NCBI RefSeq assembly: GCF_000384315.1
Contig: NZ_ARVW01000001.1
Location: 3,906,157-3,970,156, forward strand
Length of the DNA: 64,000 bases
Origin: Amycolatopsis nigrescens CSC17Ta-90
Lineage (GTDB): Bacteria > Actinomycetota > Actinomycetes > Mycobacteriales > Pseudonocardiaceae
Direction of reading: 5' to 3'
Shown here: in pieces, positions 16,831 to 25,779 of the stretch
Position numbering within the stretch: the stretch's first letter is position 1
How the letters are laid out: the number at the start of each line of letters is the position of its first letter
Notes under the pieces: model-generated
Database searches by the model: none
Seen by the model: only the letters and a program-made list of their open reading frames with translations
What the model was told of the DNA's origin: nothing
Translations under genes and position numbers: made by a program

Positions 16831-17044
16831 ACTGCTCCGGATGGCCAGGGCGATGACCTGGGATTTTAATGGATTCGCTGGTCGTCAGGGAACGGTATGC
16901 GGCCGGGGTGCGTCGGATGCGCCAACGACGTCGTCGCGTTTCGGTAAACGCGCGCGCAGGCAGGTGTGACCTCATAGACTGTGCGGTAAAGCAGCGCGGG
17001 CCACGCAGGCATGGGCGCAGGCGCCGACACTGGAGGGATCACTG

Positions 17045-17353
17045 ATGAGCCGCCGTTACGACCCAGATCAGATCGCCGTGCTGGCGAAGAAGGTCGGCGA
17101 CCTCAAGGACGCCTACCGCAAGACGGGTACGGACCTGGGTAATGGCGATCCCGGAGGCGCGTACGGCGACCTGAGCAACGCGGCCAGCGCGGGCAAGGCG
17201 ATGCAGGGGTTCTACGGCGGCGTGAACAGCCAGCTGGATGCCGCCGCGAAGCTCGTCGAAGCCGCGTCCAAAGCGCTGGCCAACGCTGCCGAGCGGATGC
17301 AGAACGACGAGGACGCGGTCATCCACACTCTCGAAGGCGGCAACCCCCGATGA
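17045..17353 (+). CDS. EspC/WXG100-like small helical protein (putative type VII partner)
   Basis: The protein is 102 residues, almost all alpha-helical, with a short central glycine-rich turn (GDPGGAYGDLS). It resembles EspC-type or WXG-like type VII secretion substrates and ends in an acidic helix (RMQNDEDAVIHTLEGG). A clear YxxxD/E export motif is not seen. GGAGGG precedes the ATG. Its stop overlaps the next gene as ATGA (17350-17353), so the two are translated together. It probably forms the helical partner or chaperone for the large neighbouring protein. A 250-bp promoter region separates it from the tRNA. Confidence 0.72.
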   Translation: MSRRYDPDQIAVLAKKVGDLKDAYRKTGTDLGNGDPGGAYGDLSNAASAGKAMQGFYGGVNSQLDAAAKLVEAASKALANAAERMQNDEDAVIHTLEGGNPR

Positions 17354-18558
17354 CCACCGCAGAACAGAATCTGAACCAGCTCGACGACCCGTCGCAGGAC
17401 CGTCCGAAGTCGCTGGACGCCATCGACAAACATGCCCAGCAGGCGGAAAAGCTCGACGCGAGGGCGGTCAACGACCAGGCGGGGAAGGTCGGCGGAGCCG
17501 CCACCAGTGCCAGCGATCTCGGCGACGATCTCAAGATCTTCCGCGACGACGTGCTGCGCAACTGGGAGGGCAAGGACGCGGACGCCGTCGCCGACCACCT
17601 CGAACAGCTCGGCAAGGCCAGCTACAAGGTCAGCGACAAGGCCGAGGCGGCCAAGAACATCCTCCAGCGCGTTTCCGAGATTCTGGAAGACGTCAAGAAA
17701 AAGGTCGCCCAGCTCGCCCAGGAAGCCAACGACAAGGACGCGGACAACCGCGCGCTGATCGGCGCCGCCCGGCAGCGGAAGAACAGCTCGGACGACGAGA
17801 ACGAGATCGCGACCGCCGCGTCCGACATCGAACGGCTCCGGCAGCTCAACGAGAAAGACTCCAACGGCAAGAAGGAGGAGATCGAGCAGGCGCTGGACAA
17901 CGCCGAGAAGCAGATCGACGACCTCCTCAAGCCCCTTGGCATGGAGATCGAGGGCGGTTTCATCGAGCTGGTGCCCGCCGACACCGGCCAGACCACGGCG
18001 TCAAGCGCCGGCTCCCGCCCCATCGATTCCGGGGGCGGCCAGGCACCCGCCGTCGGCGGCGGTGCGAGCGCGAGCGGTGGCGGGGACACCGGTGGCGGGG
18101 CCGTCGCCGGGGTACAGGGCGACGGGAAGCCCGCCAAGCCGATCGATGCCCGCGGCGACAACCCGGCCAAGATCGCCGAGCAGTTCCTCGGCCGCAATGC
18201 CAGCGACCTCAAGGGCAGCGGTGAGCTGCCCGCGATGCAGTCCTGGGTGCCCAACGACGTCAACTGCGCGAACTTCGTGTCCGGCTGCCTGGAGGCATCC
18301 GGCCTGATCGACAAGGGCCAGGCCAGCGCCTCGGTCGCGGGCCTGACCGCCAACCTCGAGGCGGACGGCTGGAAGTCGGTGCCGCTGTCCGAGGCGAAGC
18401 CCGGCGACGTGGTGGTGTCGAACGGCGGCGGGCACGTGGTGCTGTACGCCGGCGACGGTCAGTTCATCGGCTCGAACAACATCAACTCGGACGGCTCGCA
18501 GCAGGTCAGCATGGGTGGCGGCGGCGGCCTGGTCAAGGTACTCACCCCGCCGGGCTGA
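17350..18558 (+). CDS. Putative type VII-exported protein with NlpC/P60-like peptidoglycan hydrolase domain
   Basis: The protein is 402 residues. The N-terminal half is helical and includes a WEG turn (NWEGKDADAVADHLEQL, about 70-86) reminiscent of WXG100 domains, then long coiled-coil-like helices to about 195. A glycine/serine linker (about 215-260) leads to a C-terminal cysteine-hydrolase-like domain. NCANFVSGCL holds the likely nucleophile C306, and GDVVVSNGGGHVVLYAG the likely histidine H362. There is no Sec signal peptide, which fits type VII export with the coupled EspC-like partner. The likely action is cleavage of peptidoglycan peptide bonds, as a self-remodelling enzyme or as an effector. 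Confidence 0.75.
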   Translation: MTTAEQNLNQLDDPSQDRPKSLDAIDKHAQQAEKLDARAVNDQAGKVGGAATSASDLGDDLKIFRDDVLRNWEGKDADAVADHLEQLGKASYKVSDKAEAAKNILQRVSEILEDVKKKVAQLAQEANDKDADNRALIGAARQRKNSSDDENEIATAASDIERLRQLNEKDSNGKKEEIEQALDNAEKQIDDLLKPLGMEIEGGFIELVPADTGQTTASSAGSRPIDSGGGQAPAVGGGASASGGGDTGGGAVAGVQGDGKPAKPIDARGDNPAKIAEQFLGRNASDLKGSGELPAMQSWVPNDVNCANFVSGCLEASGLIDKGQASASVAGLTANLEADGWKSVPLSEAKPGDVVVSNGGGHVVLYAGDGQFIGSNNINSDGSQQVSMGGGGGLVKVLTPPG

Positions 18559-18573
18559 GCCGGCCCGCGGTAG

Positions 18574-18984
18574 TCAGAACCCGAACAACGCGGGCGGTGC
18601 CTCGTGCTTGTCCGGCCAGGTCAGCCAGGCCACATCGGTCGGGCCGATGGCCCGGTCGGACAAGCGCCAGGACCGCGCGTCGTTGTCGACGATCGTGGCG
18701 TCGTCCTTCTTGACCAGGGCGACGTAGACGTCGGACACGACGCCGTCGGCCTGGCGCGACTCGTAGGCGGTGCCGGCGAAGTTCGGCCGGCCGCCGTCGC
18801 TGCCGCGCATCCTCCCCCGCAGGAACACCCAGGGTCCGACCCGGTTGAGATGCTCCACCTCCACCCGGACACGATCGCCGAAGGCCTCGCGCAACGGCGC
18901 GGTGGCCGCCTGGAGCACCGCGACGGAGACCGAGTCGTCGGGGTCCAGCGATCGCGGAACGGACTGCGCGGACGGGGTGTGCAT
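18574..18984 (-). CDS. Hypothetical protein convergent with the NlpC/P60-like gene
   Basis: The protein is 136 residues, and the start at 18984 (MHTPSAQ) is fixed by GGGAGG just upstream; an earlier ATG at 19035 is less likely. The body (VRVEVEHLNRVGPWVFLRGR, then GVVSDVYVALVKKDDA and ARSWRLSDRAIGPTDVAW) looks like a small NTF2- or cystatin-like sheet that may bind a ligand. It is cytoplasmic by prediction and has no catalytic motif. Only 15 bases separate its stop from that of the NlpC/P60-like gene. An immunity or regulatory role is possible, but opposite orientation argues against a classic effector-immunity operon. Confidence 0.6.
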   Translation of the reverse strand: MHTPSAQSVPRSLDPDDSVSVAVLQAATAPLREAFGDRVRVEVEHLNRVGPWVFLRGRMRGSDGGRPNFAGTAYESRQADGVVSDVYVALVKKDDATIVDNDARSWRLSDRAIGPTDVAWLTWPDKHEAPPALFGF

Positions 18985-19131
18985 CGAGCTACCTCCCAAT
19001 AGCAGGGCAGCGATCGGCCGACGGCAGCAACGCATCCTGCAGATCGGCCGGCTGGCCCCGCTGATGCTACAGCGTCGGGTGAGCGCGGTCCTGGCTTTGG
19101 CCCAGCACGCGCGCCCGCCCGCCGCTCCGGG

Positions 19132-20301
19132 TCAGCGGAGTTCGCGGAAGAACGTGCGGACGTCCTCGACCAGCGCGGACGGTGCCTCCATGGCCAGGAA
19201 GTGGCCGCCCTTGCCGAGTTCGGTCCAGCGCACGATGTTGTGGTCGCGCTCCGCCCAGCGGCGGATGGTCACGTCGTGCGCGGAGACCAGCACCCCGGTC
19301 GGCACCGTGCCGCGCGCACCGGCCGACCAGTCCGCCTCGCCGGCGTCCCAGTCGCCGGTCCAGTCGGCGGCGGAGAGCTCCTCGTAGTAGATCTGCGCCG
19401 CCGACCCGGCCGTGCCGGTCAGCCAGTACAGCGACACCTCGGTGAGCATCCGGTCCCGGTCGATGCTGTCCTCCGGCAGCCCGTCCGCCGGGATGGTGAG
19501 CTCCTTGAACTTCTCCACCATCCAGGCGAGCTGGCCGACCGGTGAATCGTGCAGCCCGTAGGTCACCGTCTGCGGCCGCTTGGAGTTGCACTGGAGATAG
19601 CCGTCGTTGAAGTTCTGCATGGCAGCCCAGCGGCCCTGCTCGATCTCGGTGAGGCCGTCCAGTTCGCCGTCGGCCCCGGCCGGGAAGGTGAGCATCGCGT
19701 TCAGGTGCACGCCGATCACCTGGTCCACGGCCTGCTTGCCCAGCTCCGGGCCGACCCACGCGCCGGTGTCGTAGCCCTGCACGCCGTAGCGGTCGTACCC
19801 GAGCCTGGCCATCAGCCGCGCGAGCAGCCCGGCCATCTTCGCCGCGCTCATCCCGGGACCGGCCAGCGGCGTGGAGAACCCGAACCCCGGTAGTGCGGGG
19901 ATCACCAGGTGGAAGGCGTCGGCCGGGTCGCCGCCGTGGGCGGCCGGATCGGACAGCGGGCCGATCACGTCGAGGAAGTCCACCACCCCACCGGGCCAGC
20001 CGTGCAGCAGGACCAGCGGCGTGGCGTCCGGTTCCGGCGAGCGGACGTGCAGGAAGTGGATGTTCTGCCCGTCCACCTCGGTGACGAACTGCGGGTGCTC
20101 GTTGAGCGCCGCCTCCTGCGCCCGCCAGTCGTAGCCGGTGCGCCAGTACTCGGCCAGTTCCTTCAGGTAGCCGACCGGGACGCCGCGGCTCCAGCCGACT
20201 CCGGGCAGCTCGTCCGGCCAGCGGGTGCCGGCCAGCCGCGCCTTGAGGTCGTCCAGCTGGGCCTGCGGGATGTCGAGGCGGAAGGGGTGAATGTTGGTCA
20301 T
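19132..20301 (-). CDS. Epoxide hydrolase (EHN domain plus alpha/beta hydrolase)
   Basis: The protein is 389 residues. An N-terminal EHN segment ([25 protein letters not shown], in two parts) precedes the hydrolase core. The oxyanion motif HGWPG is near residue 105, the nucleophile D178 is in GYDTG, and the C-terminal histidine is in [10 protein letters not shown]. It opens epoxides to diols through an alkyl-enzyme ester. Starts at 20310 and 20301 are both open; the ATG at 20301 (MTNIHPF) fits family members better. It is divergent from the WYL regulator at 20365, which may control it. Confidence 0.92.
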   Translation of the reverse strand: MTNIHPFRLDIPQAQLDDLKARLAGTRWPDELPGVGWSRGVPVGYLKELAEYWRTGYDWRAQEAALNEHPQFVTEVDGQNIHFLHVRSPEPDATPLVLLHGWPGGVVDFLDVIGPLSDPAAHGGDPADAFHLVIPALPGFGFSTPLAGPGMSAAKMAGLLARLMARLGYDRYGVQGYDTGAWVGPELGKQAVDQVIGVHLNAMLTFPAGADGELDGLTEIEQGRWAAMQNFNDGYLQCNSKRPQTVTYGLHDSPVGQLAWMVEKFKELTIPADGLPEDSIDRDRMLTEVSLYWLTGTAGSAAQIYYEELSAADWTGDWDAGEADWSAGARGTVPTGVLVSAHDVTIRRWAERDHNIVRWTELGKGGHFLAMEAPSALVEDVRTFFRELR

Positions 20302-20364
20302 GAGCAGCACACTATGGGCCGGTTAGGACAGGTTCGCTCCTAATCGCACGGCATACTTCTCCGC

Positions 20365-21327
20365 GTGCTGGAAACGTCCGCGAGGCTGCTGAAACTGCTG
20401 TCTCTCCTGCAAGCGCACCGGGACTGGCCGGGCACCGAACTGGCCGGCCGGCTCGGGGTCACCACGCGTACGGTGCGCCGGGACGTCGAGCGGCTGCGTG
20501 CGCTCGGGTATCCGGTGCACGCCGTCCAGGGCACCGCGGGCTACCGGCTGGGCGCGGGTGCGGCGCTGCCGCCACTGCTGCTCGACGACGAGGAAGCGGT
20601 GGCCGTCGCGGTCGGGTTGCGCACGGCTGCGGGCGGCTCGGTCGCCGGGATCGAGGAGACCTCGCTGCGCGCGCTGACCAAGCTCGAACAGGTGCTGCCG
20701 TCCCGGCTCCGGCACCGGGTGAACACCCTGCGGGCCGCGACCGTCCGTGCCGGGGCGGCGCCGGGCCCGCAGGTTTCCGCGGACACCCTGATGACCATCG
20801 CGGACGCCTGCCGCCGCCGTGAACGGCTGCGCTTCGACTACACCAGCCCGCGCGGCGGCGACACGGTCCGCTCCGCCGAACCGCACAGCCTGGTCAACTA
20901 CGGCCGCCACTGGTACCTCGTCGCCTTCGACACCGGCCGCGACGACTGGCGCACGTTCCGGGTGGACCGGCTGACTCCCCGCACGCCCACCGGCCCGCGG
21001 TTCGCGCCGAGGCAGCCGCCGCACGGCGACGTCGCGACCTACCTGGCGCACCAGTTGTCGGTGCGTGCTTGGCCCTGTCAGGCGACCGTCGGGCTGCCCG
21101 AATCCGCCGAAGCCGTCGCCGACCGGCTCTGGCCGGGCATGGGCGTGGTCGAGGCCGTCGACGAGCACAACTGCCTGCTGCACGTCGGCGCCGACGACGT
21201 TTCCGCGCTGGTCTGGATGATCACCTCGGTGGACACCGGCTTCACCCTCGTCAGCGGTCCGCCCGGACTCGCCGACGCCTTTCGCGCCCAGGCCGCGCGC
21301 TGCCTGCACGCCATCGGTGACCATTAG
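20365..21327 (+). CDS. HTH-11/WYL-domain transcriptional regulator
   Basis: The protein is 320 residues. The N-terminal winged helix (TSARLLKLLSLLQAHRDWPG and then GVTTRTVRRDVERLRALGYPV, about 3-50) is DeoR-like, followed by a WYL domain (about 140-215; RLRFDYTSPRGGDTVRSAEP, NYGRHWYLVAFDTGRDDWRTF) and a WCX-like C terminus. WYL proteins sense ligands or nucleic acids and control metabolic or stress genes. Start is a GTG. The 63-bp gap to the divergent epoxide hydrolase holds the shared promoter, so the hydrolase is the likely target. Confidence 0.9.
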   Translation: MLETSARLLKLLSLLQAHRDWPGTELAGRLGVTTRTVRRDVERLRALGYPVHAVQGTAGYRLGAGAALPPLLLDDEEAVAVAVGLRTAAGGSVAGIEETSLRALTKLEQVLPSRLRHRVNTLRAATVRAGAAPGPQVSADTLMTIADACRRRERLRFDYTSPRGGDTVRSAEPHSLVNYGRHWYLVAFDTGRDDWRTFRVDRLTPRTPTGPRFAPRQPPHGDVATYLAHQLSVRAWPCQATVGLPESAEAVADRLWPGMGVVEAVDEHNCLLHVGADDVSALVWMITSVDTGFTLVSGPPGLADAFRAQAARCLHAIGDH

Positions 21328-21444
21328 CGCCGGAGAACGCAAGTCCGCCCGGCATGCGGAATGACTTATTTTCGGCATTTCACGAATATTGTGACCGCGG
21401 AAGATCGCTCTCTAATGTCGGTTGCGGTCTTCGAAAGGAAAACA

Positions 21445-22386
21445 ATGACTCTGCAGGCGGATATCCCGGCGACGGACCAGGGCGCCGAGGTCGAGGTGGT
21501 CAAACTCGGCGCGCACACCGGGGCGCGGGTCGACGGGGTACGTCTCGGCGGTGACCTGGAAGCCGTGACGGTGTCCCGGATCCGGGCCGCGCTGCTGGCG
21601 CACAAGGTGCTCTTCTTCCGCGACCAGCACCAGCTCGACGACCGGGCCCAGCTGGCGTTCGCCGCGCTGCTCGGTACCCCGACGCTGGCGCATCCCACCG
21701 TGCGCAACGCGGACAACGCGCACGTGCTGCCCATCGATTCGGACTACTCCAAGGCGAACAGCTGGCACACCGACGTGACGTTCGTGGACAGGGTGCCGGC
21801 GATCAGCATCCTGCGCGCGGTCCGGTTGCCGTCCTACGGCGGCACCACGACTTGGGCGAACACCGTTACCGCGTATGAGAAACTGCCCGCGTCACTGCGG
21901 GCGCTGGTGGACGAGCTGTGGGCTGTGCACACCAACGCCTACGACTACGCGTCCAATGTGGACGAAGCGCGGACCGGCGGGGTGGACGTCAAGTTCCAGG
22001 CCTACCGCGACGAGTTCCGCGGCACCGTCTACGAAACCGAGCATCCGGTGGTGCGGGTGCATCCGGAGACCGGCGAGCGGGCCCTGCTGCTGGGGCATTT
22101 CGTCAAGCGGCTGGTCGGGCTGACCAGCGCCGAGTCGCAGACCGTCTTCCAGTTGCTGCAACAGCGGGTGACCCAGCTGGAGAACACCGTGCGCTGGGAC
22201 TGGCGCGACGGCGATGTGGCGATCTGGGACAACCGCGCCACCCAGCACTACGCGGTCGCCGACTACGACGACCAGCCGAGGCTGCTGCACCGGGTGACGC
22301 TGGCCGGGGACGTCCCGGTCAGCGTCGAGGGCGTGTCCAGCACGATCCGCACCGGGGACGCCGGGCACTACGCCGCGCTGGGCTGA
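21445..22386 (+). CDS. TauD/TfdA-family Fe(II)/2-oxoglutarate dioxygenase
   Basis: The protein is 313 residues of the taurine dioxygenase family. The iron ligands are H108 and D110 in SWHTDVTF and the distal histidine in NRATQHYAV, and the arginine that binds 2-oxoglutarate is in LLHRVTL. It hydroxylates or cleaves a small substrate such as a sulfonate, sulfate ester or amino-acid derivative; the substrate is not evident. The ATG at 21445 (MTLQADIP) is chosen because AAAGGA precedes it; the frame is open to 21361. It is followed closely by the convergent SDR gene. Confidence 0.92.
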   Translation: MTLQADIPATDQGAEVEVVKLGAHTGARVDGVRLGGDLEAVTVSRIRAALLAHKVLFFRDQHQLDDRAQLAFAALLGTPTLAHPTVRNADNAHVLPIDSDYSKANSWHTDVTFVDRVPAISILRAVRLPSYGGTTTWANTVTAYEKLPASLRALVDELWAVHTNAYDYASNVDEARTGGVDVKFQAYRDEFRGTVYETEHPVVRVHPETGERALLLGHFVKRLVGLTSAESQTVFQLLQQRVTQLENTVRWDWRDGDVAIWDNRATQHYAVADYDDQPRLLHRVTLAGDVPVSVEGVSSTIRTGDAGHYAALG

Positions 22387-22390
22387 CCGG

Positions 22391-23293
22391 TCAGGTCAGG
22401 CGGGCGTCCGAGAACTCGTAGCCGACGCCGGTCAGCTCGGTGGAGACCGCCCACAGCCGCCGGGCGGTCTCCGGGTCGGTGGCCCGCGGTCCCGGTTCCA
22501 GCAGGATCGGGTGCCCTCTCATGCCGGTGCGCCCGCCAGGCCCGAAGAACTGGCCGCCTTCGACGTCCCGCGCGGTCGCCGCGTAAAGCTGGCTCCACGC
22601 GCCACGTTCCGCGGGCTGGGCCACCAGCTTGTTGCCGAGGCGCAGCGCCAGGCCGGGATGCGCGAGCAGGCTGGCCACCGGCATCCCGTCGGTGCGCAGC
22701 CGTCGGTCCAGTTCCAGCCCGAACAGCACGTTGGCGAGCTTGGACTGCCGGTAGCGGGCGGCGGGCCGGTAGGAGCGCTCGCCGTGCAGGTCGTCGAAGT
22801 GGATGGACCCGCCGCGGAACGCCCCCGAGCCGACCGTCACCACCCGCGCGCCGGAGCCGCGGCGCAGCAGCGGCAGCAGCAACCCGGTCAGCGCGAAGTG
22901 CCCGAGGTGGTTGACGCCGAACTGCGACTCGAAGCCCTGCGCGGTCAGCGTCCGCGGCGGCATCCCGATGCCGGCGTTGTTGACCAGCAGGTCGAGCGGT
23001 TTGCCGCGCTCGATCAGGCCGTTCGCGAACGCGCGCACGGAGTCCAGGTCCGCCAGGTCCAGTCGGGCCACCTCCAGCCTGCCGCTGCCCTGGGTGCGCA
23101 GGCTGGCCAGCGCCGCCCTGCCCTTGCCGAGGTCGCGCACGGCCATGATCACGGTGGCGTTGCGCGCCGCCAGCGCCCGGCAGGTCTCGAACCCGAGGCC
23201 GCTGTTCGCGCCGGTGACGACGGCCGTGCGACCGGTCTGGTCCGGCATGTCCGCGGCCGTCCACCGGCCACCAGTGGCGGGAGAAGTGCTCAT
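22391..23293 (-). CDS. Short-chain dehydrogenase/reductase (retinol-dehydrogenase/WWOX-like)
   Basis: The protein is 300 residues with the classic SDR motifs: TGANSGLG near residue 31 for NAD(P) binding, NNAGIG near 105 and YRQSK near 183 for catalysis. The length and AVRDLGKG phrase fit the oxidoreductase subgroup related to retinol dehydrogenases, which use NADPH. GGAGG upstream supports the ATG at 23293. It is divergent from the DGPF/sigma pair by 91 bases and may be one of that sigma factor's targets. Only four bases separate its end from the convergent dioxygenase gene. Confidence 0.9.
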   Translation of the reverse strand: MSTSPATGGRWTAADMPDQTGRTAVVTGANSGLGFETCRALAARNATVIMAVRDLGKGRAALASLRTQGSGRLEVARLDLADLDSVRAFANGLIERGKPLDLLVNNAGIGMPPRTLTAQGFESQFGVNHLGHFALTGLLLPLLRRGSGARVVTVGSGAFRGGSIHFDDLHGERSYRPAARYRQSKLANVLFGLELDRRLRTDGMPVASLLAHPGLALRLGNKLVAQPAERGAWSQLYAATARDVEGGQFFGPGGRTGMRGHPILLEPGPRATDPETARRLWAVSTELTGVGYEFSDARLT

Positions 23294-23384
23294 GCCGCCA
23301 TCCTCCTCGGAAATAATTCACCGGGCAGGTGTCCGGCTGGGGAAGATCGCTTCGACGTCTCCAGTACGACCGAGAGGAGACGAC

Positions 23385-23759
23385 ATGAAATACGTGATCC
23401 TGGTGCACGGCTCGCAACGGGACTTCGACGCGGCCACGTCCGCCGAGGAGCTGACCGCGATCGGGGACTACCTGCGGGAGTTCAACCGGGAACTGGAGGA
23501 GGCCGGGGAGTTCGTCGACGCGCAGGGGCTCGCCGCCCCGGTGCACACCAGGCGGGTCGAGCTGAAGCAGGGGGTGCCGGTGGTGACCGACGGGCCGTAC
23601 GCCGAAACGCAGGAGGTCGTGATCGGCTACTGGATGGTGGACTGCGAAAGCTTCGACCGGGCGACCGAGATCGCCGCCAGGCTGAGCCTGTGCCCCGGGC
23701 CGGAGTCGGCCGTCGACGTCCGGCCGGTGATGGGTGCCGAGCCGGGGCCGGAGCTCTGA
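23385..23759 (+). CDS. YCII/DGPF-domain protein paired with an ECF sigma factor
   Basis: The protein is 124 residues with the YCII-related dimeric alpha-beta barrel fold. The family motif appears as VVTDGPYAETQE (about 65-76), here DGPY rather than DGPF. Such proteins are the constant companions of ECF42-type sigma factors, with which this one is adjacent (three bases). Their role is unsettled: not a classic anti-sigma factor, possibly an enzyme controlled by the sigma factor. AGAGGAGA upstream supports the ATG at 23385; the larger open frame back to 22803 lies antisense to the SDR gene. Confidence 0.88.
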   Translation: MKYVILVHGSQRDFDAATSAEELTAIGDYLREFNRELEEAGEFVDAQGLAAPVHTRRVELKQGVPVVTDGPYAETQEVVIGYWMVDCESFDRATEIAARLSLCPGPESAVDVRPVMGAEPGPEL

Positions 23760-23762
23760 AGC

Positions 23763-25022
23763 GTGTCCGCTGCCGAGATCGAGGGCCTGCTGCGCGACCT
23801 GGCGCCGCAGGCCCTCGGCGCGGTGGTCCGCCGGTTCGGGCACTTCGACCTGGCCGAGGACGCCGTGCAGGAGGCGCTGCTCGCGGCGGCGACCCAGTGG
23901 CCGGCCGATGGCGTGCCGGACAGTCCGCGCGGCTGGCTGATCACGGTCGCGTCCCGCCGGCTGACCGACCTGTTGCGTCGCGAGCAGGCCCGCCGGCGCA
24001 GGGAGGAGGCGCTGCTCCAGTGGACCTTGCCCGGTGCCGACCTGGCGCCCGCCGCCGACCGGGATTCCGAAGACAGCGCCGACACCGACGACACGCTGCC
24101 CCTGCTTTTCCTGTGCTGCCACCCGTCGCTGTCCCCGGCTTCGCAGATCGCGCTGACCCTGCGCGCGGTGGGCGGGCTGAGCACCGCGGAGATCGCCCGC
24201 GCGTTCCTCGTGCCGGAGGCGACCATGACCCGGCGCATCACCAGGGCCAAGCAGCGGATCACCGCCAGCGGCCTCCGGTTCGGCATGCCGGCCGCCGACG
24301 AGCGCGCGGAACGTCTCGATGTCGTCCTGCACGTGCTGTACCTGATCTTCAACGAGGGCTACGCGAGCTTGCGGCGCGGCGACCTCACCGCCGAGGCGAT
24401 CCGGCTCACCCGCCTGCTGCACCGGCTGCTGCCCGGAGACAGCGAGATCGCCGGCCTGCTCGCGCTGCTCCTGCTCACCGACGCGCGCACGCCCGCGCGC
24501 ACCGGGCCGGACGGTTCGCTGATCCCGATGGCCGAGCAGGACCGTTCCCGCTGGCACACCGATCTCATCGCCGAAGGCACCGCGCTGATCACCGCCGCGC
24601 TGCCGCACGGTCCCACCGGTCCCTACCAGTTGCAGGCGGCGATCGCCGCGGTGCACGACGAGGCGCCCACCGCCGAGCGGACCGACTGGCCGCAGATCGA
24701 GGCGCTCTACGAACTGTTGATGCGCACCTCCGACAACCCGGTGGTCGCGTTGAACCACGTGGTGGCCAGTGCCATGGTGCACGGCGCCGCCACCGGGCTC
24801 CGGCTGCTCGCCGAGCTCGAGTCCGACGAACGGCTCGCCGGGGACCCGCGGCTGCACGCGGTCCGGGCGCATCTGCTGGAGAAGAGCGGTGACCTCGAAG
24901 CCGCCAGGGTGGCGTACCTCGAAGCGGCCCGGCGCACCACCGACCTCCCCCGGCAGCGCTATCTCCGCGCACAAGCCGCTCTGATTGCTCAACAATCTAA
25001 AGGCAGTTCGGGCCAGTTGTAG
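23763..25022 (+). CDS. ECF42-like RNA polymerase sigma factor with C-terminal TPR extension
   Basis: The protein is 419 residues. Sigma region 2 (FGHFDLAEDAVQEALLAAAT, about 26-45; RGWLITVASRRLTDLLRR) and region 4 (LRAVGGLSTAEIARAFLVPE, ATMTRRITRAKQRI) are clear within the first 190. The remaining about 220 residues form the helical, TPR-like extension typical of ECF42, which is known to be required for activity. The GTG start follows the DGPF gene by three bases. No transmembrane anti-sigma gene is nearby, in line with this group. Likely targets are the linked DGPF and SDR genes. Confidence 0.9.
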   Translation: MSAAEIEGLLRDLAPQALGAVVRRFGHFDLAEDAVQEALLAAATQWPADGVPDSPRGWLITVASRRLTDLLRREQARRRREEALLQWTLPGADLAPAADRDSEDSADTDDTLPLLFLCCHPSLSPASQIALTLRAVGGLSTAEIARAFLVPEATMTRRITRAKQRITASGLRFGMPAADERAERLDVVLHVLYLIFNEGYASLRRGDLTAEAIRLTRLLHRLLPGDSEIAGLLALLLLTDARTPARTGPDGSLIPMAEQDRSRWHTDLIAEGTALITAALPHGPTGPYQLQAAIAAVHDEAPTAERTDWPQIEALYELLMRTSDNPVVALNHVVASAMVHGAATGLRLLAELESDERLAGDPRLHAVRAHLLEKSGDLEAARVAYLEAARRTTDLPRQRYLRAQAALIAQQSKGSSGQL

Positions 25023-25091
25023 CGGACATAGTCGCGCTGTGGGCTGAACAGCGGCCTTGATTGTTGAACAGTCTGGGGTTAGCGTGGCGGT

Positions 25092-25763
25092 GTGACAGCG
25101 GACGAAGCCACCGAGGCGCTGAGCGCGACGGACCGGGTCGTGGACGCGCTCCGGACCCGCATCCTGGAAGGGGCGCTGTCCCCGGGTGCGGCCCTGCGCG
25201 AGGTGCCGGTCGCCGCCGAACTGGACGTCTCGCGCAACACCCTGCGCGAGGCGCTGCGCCTGCTGGCCTCCGAAGGGCTGGTGATCCAGCCGCCGAACAA
25301 GGGCGCGTCGGTCAAGACCTTCACCGCTTCGGAAGTGCGGGACATCTACCGCACCCGCCGGGTGCTGGAGGTGCAGGCGGCCACCGAGAGCGCGGTGGCC
25401 GAGGAGGACCGGTTCGCCGCGATGGAGGCGGCCGTCCTCGCGAAGGAACGCGCCGAGCAGGCAAAGCAGTGGCGCGCGGCCGGCACCGCGAGCCTGCGCT
25501 TCCACCAGGCGCTGATCGCGGTGCTGGGCAGCCACCGGCTCGACGACTTCTTCCGCACCCTGCTCGCCCAACTGCGGCTGGCCTGGGCGACCTCCTGCGA
25601 CGAGGAGCAGTTCCAGCGAGGTTGGGCCGCCCGCGACCGCGAACTGTACGAACTACTGCGCCAGGGCCGCCGCACGCAGAGCGTCGGCGTGCTCCTTGGC
25701 TACCTGGAGGACTCCGAGCGGCAGGTGCTCGACGGGCTCCGCCGGGCGGCCACCGCGCGCTGA
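25092..25763 (+). CDS. GntR-family regulator, FadR/FCD type
   Basis: The protein is 223 residues with an N-terminal winged helix (VVDALRTRILEGALSPGAAL, DVSRNTLREALRLLASEGLV, about 15-65) and a C-terminal FCD all-helical ligand domain (about 85-215) that commonly binds a metal and a carboxylate. It starts with a GTG. It lies 16 bases upstream of the DUF1989 gene and is probably its local regulator, with a nitrogen-compound ligand as the likely signal. That last point is inference from the neighbour. Confidence 0.9.
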   Translation: MTADEATEALSATDRVVDALRTRILEGALSPGAALREVPVAAELDVSRNTLREALRLLASEGLVIQPPNKGASVKTFTASEVRDIYRTRRVLEVQAATESAVAEEDRFAAMEAAVLAKERAEQAKQWRAAGTASLRFHQALIAVLGSHRLDDFFRTLLAQLRLAWATSCDEEQFQRGWAARDRELYELLRQGRRTQSVGVLLGYLEDSERQVLDGLRRAATAR

Positions 25764-25779
25764 CCGAGTGAGGAGCGAA

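Noticed and set aside
22368..25571. Very long minus-strand open frame (over 1000 codons) across the SDR, DGPF and sigma genes
   Set aside because: It is antisense to three well-supported genes for most of its length and its composition is a GC-rich shadow without domains.
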